Of a DNA stretch of 64,000 bases, positions 40,895-50,301 are shown piece after piece. Below the pieces are notes generated by a model. That model searched no databases, was not told the origin of the DNA, and was given only the letters and a program-made list of their open reading frames with translations. The stretch covers positions 62,001 to 126,000 of the forward strand of contig NZ_JAEMRO010000001.1 in assembly GCF_016463295.1 (NCBI RefSeq), written 5' to 3'. This DNA is from Brevundimonas sp. (GTDB taxonomy: Bacteria > Pseudomonadota > Alphaproteobacteria > Caulobacterales > Caulobacteraceae). Within the stretch, counting starts at the first letter, position 1, and each line of letters begins with the position of its first letter. A program made the translations under genes and the position numbers.

Positions 40895-42208
40895 TTGAGT
40901 TCCGATCCTCGCATTCTGGTCGTCGCCCATGACGACGCGGTGGTCGGCCCGCTGTGCCAAGGTCTGGATGCCTTGGGCTGGCGGACGGTCACGGCGCGTT
41001 CGCTGGCTGCGGCACTGACCGTGCTGATGGACTGGCCGCTGGAGGCCGTGATTCTGGACGCCCGCATCGCCGACACAGAAGCCAGCGTCGAGGCACTGAG
41101 GCTCGCCGTCGCCCCCCGTCGACTGCCGATTCTGGCCATCGGACCCGAGGCGACCGAATGGGTCGGCACCGAGGCCGATCTGGTCATGTCGGTCGCTCCG
41201 CACCCGGCACAGGCGGCCCTGCGGCTCGAGGCGCTGGTCCGCTCGGCCATTGCCGAGGAAGAGGTCGCCCTGCGCGAGACGACCTTCACCGCGCGCGGCG
41301 AGCCGTTGAAGCCGGTTGATATCGATGAGGCCCCGTTACGGGTTCTGGCGGCCGGCAAGGCCGACCGGCATTTCCTGGCCCTGTCCAATGCGCTGGAGGC
41401 CCACGGTTGCGAGGTCGTGGCCGCGCCGACGCCCTACACCGCCTTCGACTATCTGCACGAGAAAGCGTTCGATGCGGCAGTCTTGTGGGGGGCGGAGGAT
41501 CACGCCCCGGCCCTGTCCATCGCCTCGGGGATGAAGCGGAACACACGCCTGTATCATATCCCGGCGGTGCTCTATCTGCGCGGTTCGGCCGAGATCAATC
41601 TGGCGGAACTGTACAATCGCGGCTTTGCCGACGTCGCAGCCGCCGATACGCCAGAAGACGAGACCGCCGACCGGATCGTCGCCCTGGCCCGCGCCCATCG
41701 TCGCCATGTCGCCATCCGCAAGTCGCTGGAAAGCGCGCGTGGCTCGGGCCTGACCGATCCCAACACCGGCCTGTTCACGCCTGAACTGTTCGCCAGCCAT
41801 CTGGCCCGCGTCGCCGAGGGGGCGCGCTTGCGTCGTCGCCCCCTTTCAGTGGCGGTGTTGCGCGTGAGTGAAACCGAGCCCGTGCGCGAGGCGCGTCAGG
41901 GGGGATGGCTGGATCGCGCCCTGCCACAGATCGGCACCATGGTGTCGCGCCTGATCCGGACCGAAGATACCGCCGCGCGTCTGGCTCCCGACGTTTTCGC
42001 CCTGGCCCTGCCCGCCACGCGCGGTCCGGCTGGCCGGATCGCCGCTGATCGTATCGCCGCCGTCATCGGCTGCACCGCCTTCGAGGCCGGGCCGGACAAG
42101 ACGCCCTTCGTCGTCGAGTTCGAATGCGGCGTCGCCGAGGTTCAGCCGGGTGAAAGCCCGGCCGCCGTGCTGGAGCGGGCGTCGCGCGATATCAACGCCG
42201 CGCGCTAG
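40895..42208 (+). CDS. popA: PopA-like cell-cycle c-di-GMP effector (REC-REC-degenerate GGDEF)
   Basis: TTG start at 40895; two receiver-like domains then a GGDEF-fold domain (LTDPNTGLFTPELFASHLARV) with RTED I-site and APDVF in place of GGDEF. Confidence 0.8.
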   Translation: MSSDPRILVVAHDDAVVGPLCQGLDALGWRTVTARSLAAALTVLMDWPLEAVILDARIADTEASVEALRLAVAPRRLPILAIGPEATEWVGTEADLVMSVAPHPAQAALRLEALVRSAIAEEEVALRETTFTARGEPLKPVDIDEAPLRVLAAGKADRHFLALSNALEAHGCEVVAAPTPYTAFDYLHEKAFDAAVLWGAEDHAPALSIASGMKRNTRLYHIPAVLYLRGSAEINLAELYNRGFADVAAADTPEDETADRIVALARAHRRHVAIRKSLESARGSGLTDPNTGLFTPELFASHLARVAEGARLRRRPLSVAVLRVSETEPVREARQGGWLDRALPQIGTMVSRLIRTEDTAARLAPDVFALALPATRGPAGRIAADRIAAVIGCTAFEAGPDKTPFVVEFECGVAEVQPGESPAAVLERASRDINAAR

Positions 42209-45200
42209 GCTCCCGCCACCCGCGCCAGATCGCTGGTGATCCGCTCGGCCACTTTCAGCCGCTCTTCCGGCGTATCCCAGTCGCCCTTGACCACGATCTT
42301 CTGATCCGGACGGATCTTCCAGAAGGCATGGTTCTTCTGGATCAGGCCGACCAGACCCATGGGATTGGGGAAGGCGTTGTTGCGCAGGGTCAGAACCGCG
42401 CCCTTGGGGCCGATGTCGATGCGTTCGATACAGGCCGTCTTGCAGCTCGCCTTGATGCCCACGATGCGCAGCAGCTGTTTCGCCTCGTCCGGCAGCGGCC
42501 CGAACCGGTCGATCAGTTCGGCGGCCAGGGCTTCGCGCTCCTCCGTCTTCTCCGCGTCCGAAAGTCGCCGATAAAGGCTGAGACGCACATTGAGGTCCGG
42601 CACATAAGCCTCTGGAATCAGGACGGCTGCCCCCACATTGATGGCGGGCGACCAGCCGCGATCGATCTCACCGCCCTCGCCGTTGGACTTCAGCTCCGCG
42701 ACAGCGTCCTCTAGCATCTGCTGGTATAGTTCGACGCCGACCTCGCGGATGTGGCCCGACTGTTCGTCGCCCAGCAGATTGCCGCCGCCACGCTGATCCA
42801 GGTCATGGCTGGCCAGCTGGAAGCCCGCCCCCAGATTGTCGAGCGACTGCAGCACCTGCAGCCGCCGCTCTGACGACAGCGACAGCGGCCGCTTGGGATC
42901 GGTGGTCAGATAGGCGAAGGCCCGCGCCTTGGCCCGTCCGATGCGCCCCCGGATCTGATGCAGTTGGGCCAGGCCGAACATGTCGGCGCGGTGCACGATC
43001 AGGGTATTGGCCGTCGGCACGTCCAGGCCGCTCTCGACGATGGTGGTCGATAGCAGCACGTCATAGGTGCCGTCGTAGAAGGCGCTCATGACCTCTTCCA
43101 GCTGAGTGGGGCTCATCTGGCCGTGCCCCACGACGAACTTCACCTCGGGCACCTGCTCGCGCAGGAACTGCTCGATGTCAGGCAGGTCCTTCAGGCGCGG
43201 CGCGACATAGTAGGCCTGACCGCCACGGTACTTTTCGCGCAGCAGGGCCTCGCGGACCAGTACCGGATCCCACGGCGTGACATAGGTGCGAACCGCCAGG
43301 CGGTCGACCGGCGGGGTGGCGATGATCGACATTTCGCGGATGCCCGACAGCGCCATCTGGAGCGTGCGCGGGATCGGCGTGGCGGTCAGGGTCAGCAGGT
43401 GAACGTCGGCCCGCAGGGACTTCAGCTTCTCCTTATGCTTGACCCCGAAATGCTGCTCTTCATCAACGATAACAAGGCCCAGGTCCTTGAACCCGACCTG
43501 CTCGCTCAAGACGGCGTGAGTCCCGACCACGATCTCGAACGCGCCATCCTTCAGGCCTGCGCGGGTCTCGGCCGCGTCCTTGGCTGTCACCATGCGCGAC
43601 AGATGCCGCACGGTGATGGGCCAGCCCGCGAACCGCTCGCTGAAAGTCTTGAAATGCTGTCGGGCCAGCAGGGTCGTGGGACAGACGATAGCCACCTGCT
43701 GACCGGTCATGGCGACCACAAAGGCGGCCCGCAGCGCCACCTCGGTCTTGCCGAAGCCGACATCACCACAGATCAGGCGATCCATGGGCGTGCCCTTGCC
43801 CAGATCTTCCAGCACATCGCCGATGGCGTTCAGCTGGTCGTCCGTCTCTTCATAAGGGAAGCGGGCACAGAACTCGTCGAACAGGCCGTGCGGCGGGGTG
43901 ATGGCGTCGGATGTCCGCAAGGCCCGCTTGGCGGCCAGGGCGATCAACCCTTCGGCCATGTCGCGCAGCCGCTGCTTGGCCTTGGCCTTGCGGGCCTGCC
44001 AGCCGGCCCCGCCCAGCCGGTCGAGCTGCGCGCCGTCGGCATCGCTGCCGTAACGGGTCAGAAGATCAATGTTTTCAACCGGTAGGTAGAGTTTGCTCTC
44101 ACCGGCGTACATCAGCTCCAGACAGTCATGCGGGGCCTCCTGGATCTCGAGCGTCTTGAGGCCTTCATAGCGCCCGATGCCGTGGTCGAGATGGACCACC
44201 AGATCGCCCGTGGTCAGGGCAGACGCCTCGGCCAGGAAGTTGGAGGCGCGGCGCTTCTTGCGCGGACGCGCCAGCCGGTCGCCCAGCATGTCGGTCTCGG
44301 AGATGACGGCAATCTCATCCGTCTCGAACCCATGCTCGACCGGCAGGATGCCGCGTAGATAGACGTCTTTCGGCGCGGCCTGGACATCGGCCCAGTCACG
44401 CACGGCGATGACATGCTCCAGCCCGTGGTCGGCCATCATGGAGGCCAACCGCTCCGAAGAGCCCTCTGTCCAGGAGGCGAACAGCACCCGCTTGCCAGCG
44501 GCCTTCAGTGCCTGGGCGTGCCGGGCGACCGCCTCGAACAGATTGACGCTGTCCTGGGCCCGTTCGGCGGCAAAGCTGCGGCCCAGACGTCCGCCCGCGT
44601 CCTCGCCCGGGACCGCCAAAGGCGAAAACCTGCGCACCCAGCGTCCGGCCAGGGCGCTGTTCCAGTCGCCGGCGTCCAGATACAGCCGCTGTGGCGGCAG
44701 GGCGCGGTTTGCGGCCCCGGCCTTGGTCATCGAGGCATCGCGACGGGCCTCATAGGCATCGGCCGTCAGGGTCCAGCGCTCGGCCCGCGCCGCCTCCACC
44801 TGATTGTCTAGGAACAGTCGCGCGTCGTCCGGCAGATAGTCGAACAGCGTCTCCAGCCGATCGTAGAACAGGGGCAGCCAGTGCTCCATGCCCTGACGCC
44901 GCGCGCCCTCACTGATGGCCGAATAGAGCGGATCGTCGCCCGGCGCGCCGAACAGGTTCAGATAGCCTGTTCGGAACCGCGAGATACTGTCGGTGTCCAG
45001 CAGGGCTTCGGAGACGGGTGCTAAGGCCACGGAGGTCTTCTGGCCCGTCGATCGTTGGGTCGCTGGATCGAAGGTGCGGATCGATTCCAGTTCGGAACCG
45101 AACATGTCCAGCCGCACAGGCTCCTCGAAACCGGGGGGATAGACGTCGATCACGCCGCCCCGAACGGCGAACTCGCCCTTCTCGGACACGGTCGAGGCCC

Positions 45201-45657
45201 GCATATAGCCGTTGGCCGCGAAATAGCGTTCGAGCTGGCTCGTATCGAGCTCGGTCCCGGTCACAGCCTCGAAGCCCGCGCCTTCGGTGATCTCGCTCGG
45301 CGGCGTGCGCTGCATGGCGGCCCCTACGGTGGTGACGACCAGCAAAGGCCGTCGATCCGACGGGTCGCGCCGCGCGAGCCGTGTCAGGGCGGCCATCCGC
45401 TCGGCGGACACCGACGACGTGGGGCTCAAACGGTCGTAGGGCAGGCAGTCCCAGGCCGGAAACTCCACGACTTCAATGACATTGGAGAAGAATCCGAATG
45501 CCTGGACGAACTCGCCCATCCGGCCATAGTCGCGGGCGATGAACACACCGACGCCGCCGTCGGCCTTCAGCCGCTCTGCAACGGTCAGGGCATCCAGCCC
45601 TTCGGGCGCGCCGCCCAGGTCGCGGTCGTCGCGCCGCATCGTCTCGCCGTCCATCAA
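42205..45657 (-). CDS. mfd: Transcription-repair coupling factor Mfd
   Basis: DLVVHLDHGIGRYEGLKTLE, LICGDVGFGKTEVALRAAF, DEEQHFGVKHKEKLK, IHRADMFGLAQLHQIRGRIGRAK. Confidence 0.97.
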   Translation of the reverse strand: MMDGETMRRDDRDLGGAPEGLDALTVAERLKADGGVGVFIARDYGRMGEFVQAFGFFSNVIEVVEFPAWDCLPYDRLSPTSSVSAERMAALTRLARRDPSDRRPLLVVTTVGAAMQRTPPSEITEGAGFEAVTGTELDTSQLERYFAANGYMRASTVSEKGEFAVRGGVIDVYPPGFEEPVRLDMFGSELESIRTFDPATQRSTGQKTSVALAPVSEALLDTDSISRFRTGYLNLFGAPGDDPLYSAISEGARRQGMEHWLPLFYDRLETLFDYLPDDARLFLDNQVEAARAERWTLTADAYEARRDASMTKAGAANRALPPQRLYLDAGDWNSALAGRWVRRFSPLAVPGEDAGGRLGRSFAAERAQDSVNLFEAVARHAQALKAAGKRVLFASWTEGSSERLASMMADHGLEHVIAVRDWADVQAAPKDVYLRGILPVEHGFETDEIAVISETDMLGDRLARPRKKRRASNFLAEASALTTGDLVVHLDHGIGRYEGLKTLEIQEAPHDCLELMYAGESKLYLPVENIDLLTRYGSDADGAQLDRLGGAGWQARKAKAKQRLRDMAEGLIALAAKRALRTSDAITPPHGLFDEFCARFPYEETDDQLNAIGDVLEDLGKGTPMDRLICGDVGFGKTEVALRAAFVVAMTGQQVAIVCPTTLLARQHFKTFSERFAGWPITVRHLSRMVTAKDAAETRAGLKDGAFEIVVGTHAVLSEQVGFKDLGLVIVDEEQHFGVKHKEKLKSLRADVHLLTLTATPIPRTLQMALSGIREMSIIATPPVDRLAVRTYVTPWDPVLVREALLREKYRGGQAYYVAPRLKDLPDIEQFLREQVPEVKFVVGHGQMSPTQLEEVMSAFYDGTYDVLLSTTIVESGLDVPTANTLIVHRADMFGLAQLHQIRGRIGRAKARAFAYLTTDPKRPLSLSSERRLQVLQSLDNLGAGFQLASHDLDQRGGGNLLGDEQSGHIREVGVELYQQMLEDAVAELKSNGEGGEIDRGWSPAINVGAAVLIPEAYVPDLNVRLSLYRRLSDAEKTEEREALAAELIDRFGPLPDEAKQLLRIVGIKASCKTACIERIDIGPKGAVLTLRNNAFPNPMGLVGLIQKNHAFWKIRPDQKIVVKGDWDTPEERLKVAERITSDLARVAGA

Positions 45658-45971
45658 CCCGCCCCCTCGGCCACGGCAGCCGCCACGTGGTCCCGCATGA
45701 AGGCCCTGATCTTGCCCATCAACGCCGTTTCGTAATCTTCGGGGGTCGGACGGCTTTCGATGATCCAGGCGTAGAGCTCATGGTCGTCGTCCTGGGCCAG
45801 CAAGGCCTCGAAATCATCCAGCTCGGCGTCCGTCAGCGTCGGCCCGACCTGATCGGTGAAGGGCCCAAGCACCAGATCAGCCTCGCGGAACCCGCGCCGC
45901 CACGCCCGGAAGGCGATCCGACCCAGCCGGTTGCGTTTGTCTTCTGTTAGACGTACGTCGATATCGGTCAC
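45654..45971 (-). CDS. sdhE: FAD assembly factor SdhE
   Basis: GTG start at 45971; RLGRIAFRAWRRGFREADLVLGPF carries the RGxxE-type motif; 4-bp overlap with mfd. Confidence 0.85.
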   Translation of the reverse strand: MTDIDVRLTEDKRNRLGRIAFRAWRRGFREADLVLGPFTDQVGPTLTDAELDDFEALLAQDDDHELYAWIIESRPTPEDYETALMGKIRAFMRDHVAAAVAEGAG

Positions 45972-46086
45972 AAGGTTCCTTGCCCGGTCGTTCCGTTGGA
46001 TGTGGTCGGTCGCGTCGGTCGCCCGTGCGCAACAGGAGGATCCAGATAACGTTCCAAGCCGGCTTTCGCCAGCTATGCTGCAGGTC

Positions 46087-48174
46087 ATGAGGCCGCAGAT
46101 TCTCTTTCCCCTGTTCGCGGAGGTGTCCAGCCTGAAGGGCGTGGGGCCGAAAATCCTGCCCCTGGTCCAGAAATTGGCCGGGCCGCTGGTGCGCGATGTG
46201 GCCTTTCTGTCGCCGTCCGGCTTGATCATCCGCCGCCCCATGACGGCCGTCGACGCGGTCGAGGGGCAGGTCGGTCTGTTCGAGATCGTCATCGACCGCC
46301 TGATCGTGCCGGCCAAGCCGGGTGCACCGATCAAGGTCCGCGCGACGGACGAAACCGGCTTCGTCCACCTGATCTGGTTTGGCGGCTCGGCCCAGCATAT
46401 CGACCGGCTGCTGCCCAAGGGCCAGAAGCGGTGGGTCTCCGGCAAGGTCGAACGCTTCAACAATGAGGTCCAGATTGTTCATCCGGACGTTTTCACCCCC
46501 GAGCAGGCCGTCGACATCCCGGCCGTCGAGCCCGTCTATCCGGCGACACAAGGCCTGACCTCGCGGGTGGTGCGCAAACTGGCCCAGGCGGCGCTGGCCC
46601 ACGCCCCCGAGCTCCCGGAGTGGCAGGATGCGGCCTGGCTGGCAAAGATGCGCTGGCCGAGCTGGCATGAGGCGCTGAACCGGCTGCATGCGCCGTCTGC
46701 CGAGGTGGATCTGCTGCCAGAGGCGCCGGCGCGCCAGAGACTGGCCTATGACGAGCTGCTAGCGCACCAAATGGCGCTGGCGCGTCGTCGGCGCGCACGA
46801 AAGATCACTCCTGCGCCACGCATCATGCCGGGAGACGCCTCAGCCCGGTTGCTGGACGCCCTGCCCTTCCGCCTGACCGGTGCGCAGGGCCAAGCCATCG
46901 AAGACATTCGCCGCGACCTGGCTTCGGGTGAGCAGATGGGACGGCTGCTGCAAGGCGATGTCGGCTCCGGCAAGACGGCGGTCGCCGCCCTCGCCCTGGC
47001 GGATACGGCGTCTTCAGGCTTTCAGGCTGCCTTGATGGCCCCGACGGAAATCCTGGCCCGTCAGCATTATCAACGTCTTGCGCCATTGCTCGAAAGTGCT
47101 GGCATAACCAGCCTTCTGCTGACCGGGCGCGACACACCGACTGAACGGCGCGAACGGCTCGCGGCCCTGGCTTCCGGTCAGGCCCAGGTCGCTATCGGCA
47201 CCCATGCCCTGTTCCAGGATGCTGTTCGCTTTGACCGCCTGGCCCTGGCCGTCATCGACGAGCAGCACCGTTTCGGGGTCAACGAGCGCCAGCGGCTTCA
47301 GGCCAAGGGCGATCCGCGCACTGGCGGTGTCCACCTGCTGACCATGTCGGCCACGCCCATCCCGCGCACGCTGGAACTGACCCAGTATGGCGAGCTGGAG
47401 GTGTCCCGTCTGATGGAAAAACCGCCGGGTCGCACCCCCGTCACGACCGCCGTCCTGCCTCAGGCGCGGATCGGCGAGGTCGCCAAGCGGCTGAAGGCCG
47501 CGCTGGATAGTGGTGCCCAAGCCTACTGGATCTGCCCTCTGGTCGCCGAGAGCGAAAGCATTGACCTGGCGGCCGCAGAGGCGCGCGCCGCCGACCTGCG
47601 GCGCATTCTGAATGTCGAGGTCGGCCTGGCCCATGGTCAGATGCCGGGTGCCGAAAGGGAGGCCGTCATGGCCGATTTTGCAGATGGCCGACTGCCTCTG
47701 CTGGTGGCGACGACAGTCGTGGAAGTCGGCGTCGATGTGCCGAATGCGACGATCATGGTCATCGAGCACGCCGACCGCTTCGGCCTGGCGCAACTTCATC
47801 AACTACGCGGTCGCGTCGGTCGGGGGGCCAAGGCCAGCGCCTGCATCCTGCTGTACGGCGGTGGCGATGACGGGCTGGGAGAAACGGCGCGGCTCCGGCT
47901 AGAGACCCTGCGTCGAACCGAGGACGGCTTCGAGATCGCCGAGGAAGACTTCCGGCTACGCGGCGGTGGCGACCCGCTGGGTCTGAAACAAAGTGGATTT
48001 CCGGCCTATCGGTTCGCTGATCCGATTCGTCATCGCAGCCTGCTGCTGGCCGCGTCCGACGATGCCAGGCTGGTGATGGGCCGCGACCCTGATCTGACGT
48101 CGCCGCGTGGCGAAGCCGTCCGCGTGCTGGAATCGCTGTTCGACTGGCGAAACGATCGACCATCCGCAGATTGA
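46087..48174 (+). CDS. recG: ATP-dependent DNA helicase RecG
   Basis: LKGVGPKI start, LQGDVGSGKTAVAALAL, DEQHRFGVNERQRL, HLLTMSATPIPRTLEL, ADRFGLAQLHQLRGRVGRG. Confidence 0.96.
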   Translation: MRPQILFPLFAEVSSLKGVGPKILPLVQKLAGPLVRDVAFLSPSGLIIRRPMTAVDAVEGQVGLFEIVIDRLIVPAKPGAPIKVRATDETGFVHLIWFGGSAQHIDRLLPKGQKRWVSGKVERFNNEVQIVHPDVFTPEQAVDIPAVEPVYPATQGLTSRVVRKLAQAALAHAPELPEWQDAAWLAKMRWPSWHEALNRLHAPSAEVDLLPEAPARQRLAYDELLAHQMALARRRRARKITPAPRIMPGDASARLLDALPFRLTGAQGQAIEDIRRDLASGEQMGRLLQGDVGSGKTAVAALALADTASSGFQAALMAPTEILARQHYQRLAPLLESAGITSLLLTGRDTPTERRERLAALASGQAQVAIGTHALFQDAVRFDRLALAVIDEQHRFGVNERQRLQAKGDPRTGGVHLLTMSATPIPRTLELTQYGELEVSRLMEKPPGRTPVTTAVLPQARIGEVAKRLKAALDSGAQAYWICPLVAESESIDLAAAEARAADLRRILNVEVGLAHGQMPGAEREAVMADFADGRLPLLVATTVVEVGVDVPNATIMVIEHADRFGLAQLHQLRGRVGRGAKASACILLYGGGDDGLGETARLRLETLRRTEDGFEIAEEDFRLRGGGDPLGLKQSGFPAYRFADPIRHRSLLLAASDDARLVMGRDPDLTSPRGEAVRVLESLFDWRNDRPSAD

Positions 48175-48196
48175 CGGCCAGCCACCTAGACCGACC

Positions 48197-49303
48197 CTAC
48201 CCCGCCGGTGCGTCAGCAAACATCATCAGCCTGGCCTGAACATCGCGTTCAAGATCGCCGTAGAATAGATTGTAGGGCCTGGACTTTCGCCGATCCGACC
48301 AACTGCCGGAAGGCTTGAAGGACTCCGACGTCGGCGGCGTATGTCGCAGGAGTCCTTCTTCGCATCGCGTCGCGATTTCGCGGGCCAGCAGAGCTGGACG
48401 AGCCCCCCATTCAAGACCGGTTGCATTGGTCGCGCCTGCATGAAGCCTTGCCGATACCGCAGCGTCGCCGGTTGCTCCCGTGACAGGGTTGACGCACAGC
48501 GCCGCGCGGCCATCCAGATTGACCAGCTGACCCCGCGCGTCCCAGACCAGAGCCCGCCTTAGACGACGGGACGCGGCCCCATCGTTGTCGTCGCTGACGG
48601 GCGACCAGCCGACGATGCAGCCTGCCTGGGCGCGCGACCGGCACGCGGGCAGTTGCGGCTGCAACCCCTGCGCGGGGGTCACCACATCGATCAGATAGAC
48701 GGCGACGATCCGCCGCCGGACCGCTGGATTGTCCGCGACCTTTTCCCGAACCAGACGCTCCAGCAGTTCTCCACCCTGTTCGACGCCTGCGAGGACCAGG
48801 GGGCCCGTCGGATGGCGCGCCAGCCAGACATCGAAGGCCGCGGCCACATCGCGATAGGCGAAGGCGCGGGCCTCCCGCGCATCCTCGCGCGCGGTCAGGC
48901 GCGTATAGAGACTGGCCTGGCGATACCGCGGCGCGCTGATGGCCCCGACCATGACGAAGGGTCCGGCATAGTTCGGCAGGACGACCCGCTTCAAATAGCG
49001 ATCCGCCTCGGCGTCATCGATGGGACTGTTCCAGTCGCGCCCGCCGTCGAAGGTTGTCGAGTGGAGGAAGAAGACTGCAGCGTCTCCGGCCTGCGGCACC
49101 CGAGCTTCGTTCAGGGCCCAGCTGTCGGCCCGGGCATAGTCAGGCGCGGGCGGCGGCGTGTAGGTCTGGAACGGCACGCCGGGGTCCAGCCAGGCCTGAA
49201 GGATGTCGCCGCGCCAGATCGCCACCGCCAGCGTAAGGACGGCGACCAGGGCAAAGCCGGTCCAGCCGACCCACTGTCGCAAGGTCAGCCGCGCCCGCGT
49301 CAC
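48197..49303 (-). CDS. DUF3089 (alpha/beta hydrolase-like) protein
   Basis: N-terminal TM; AAVFFLHSTTFDGGRDWNSPIDDAEAD, YAGPFVMVGAISAPRYRQASLY, elbow region LVLAGVEQGGELLERL; 4-bp overlap with hldD. Confidence 0.8.
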   Translation of the reverse strand: MTRARLTLRQWVGWTGFALVAVLTLAVAIWRGDILQAWLDPGVPFQTYTPPPAPDYARADSWALNEARVPQAGDAAVFFLHSTTFDGGRDWNSPIDDAEADRYLKRVVLPNYAGPFVMVGAISAPRYRQASLYTRLTAREDAREARAFAYRDVAAAFDVWLARHPTGPLVLAGVEQGGELLERLVREKVADNPAVRRRIVAVYLIDVVTPAQGLQPQLPACRSRAQAGCIVGWSPVSDDNDGAASRRLRRALVWDARGQLVNLDGRAALCVNPVTGATGDAAVSARLHAGATNATGLEWGARPALLAREIATRCEEGLLRHTPPTSESFKPSGSWSDRRKSRPYNLFYGDLERDVQARLMMFADAPAG

Positions 49304-50301
49304 CGATAAGCGTCCGGCTGTGACAGGAAGTCCTGGACGTAGCGGCGGACCCCCTCTTCCAGCGGTGTGGACTGGCCCGGATATCCGGCGGCGCGTACCC
49401 GCTCCATCCGCGCCTCGGTGAAGTACTGATATTTGTCGCGGATGCTTTCGGGCGTATCGACATAGTCGACCCGGGCAGCCTTACCCGCTGCTGCGAACGT
49501 CGCATGCGCCAGGTCGAGAAACGACCTCGCCTGGCCCGATCCGGCATTGAACACACCCGACACGGACGGCGTATCCAGCAGCCAGGCGATGATGTCGACC
49601 ACATCGTCCACGAAGACGAAGTCCCGCATCTGTCCGCCATCGGCATAGGCGGGGTTGTGCGAGCGGAACAGGGTCACGGCCTCGTCGGCCTGAACCTTGG
49701 GCCAGATTTGGGCCACGACCGACTTCATCGCGCCCTTGTGATACTCATTGGGGCCGTAAACGTTGAAAAACTTCAACCCGGCCCACTGGCGGGGCGATTG
49801 CCCGCGATCCGCCTGTCGCACGGCGTACTGATCGAACAGCATTTTCGAGTAGCCGTAGGCGTTTAGCGGTCTCAACGCACTCAGCGCCTCAAGACTGTCG
49901 TCATCCGCAAAGCCCGCCTCACCATCGCCGTAGGTGGCCGCTGAGGACGCATAGATCATCCGGGCATCGCGCAGGGCACACCAGTCCCAGAGGTCACGCG
50001 ACAGGCTGAAGTTGGTGCGCAGGATCAGGTCGGCATCCGCCTCGGTCGTCGAGGAAATGGCCCCCATATGCACGATGGCTTCGACCGCCTCGGCATGCCG
50101 CTCCAGCTTTTCGAACAGTTCCTCCGGCTGCCAGAAGTCGGCGATCGGATGTTTGGCGATGTTCTTCCACTTGCCGAGGGCCGCATTGTCCAGCCGGTCG
50201 CAGACCACGACGTCGTGACGATCCTCCTCGCCCAGACGGGCGACGATGTTGGAGCCGATGAAGCCCGCGCCACCGGTCACCACGATCATGCGACGGCTCA
50301 T
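49300..50301 (-). CDS. hldD: ADP-glyceromanno-heptose 6-epimerase
   Basis: MIVVTGGAGFIGSNIVARLGEE...FFNVYGPNEYHKGAMKSVVAQIWPKVQADEAVTLFRSHNPAYADGGQMRDFVFVDDV. Confidence 0.96.
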   Translation of the reverse strand: MSRRMIVVTGGAGFIGSNIVARLGEEDRHDVVVCDRLDNAALGKWKNIAKHPIADFWQPEELFEKLERHAEAVEAIVHMGAISSTTEADADLILRTNFSLSRDLWDWCALRDARMIYASSAATYGDGEAGFADDDSLEALSALRPLNAYGYSKMLFDQYAVRQADRGQSPRQWAGLKFFNVYGPNEYHKGAMKSVVAQIWPKVQADEAVTLFRSHNPAYADGGQMRDFVFVDDVVDIIAWLLDTPSVSGVFNAGSGQARSFLDLAHATFAAAGKAARVDYVDTPESIRDKYQYFTEARMERVRAAGYPGQSTPLEEGVRRYVQDFLSQPDAYR

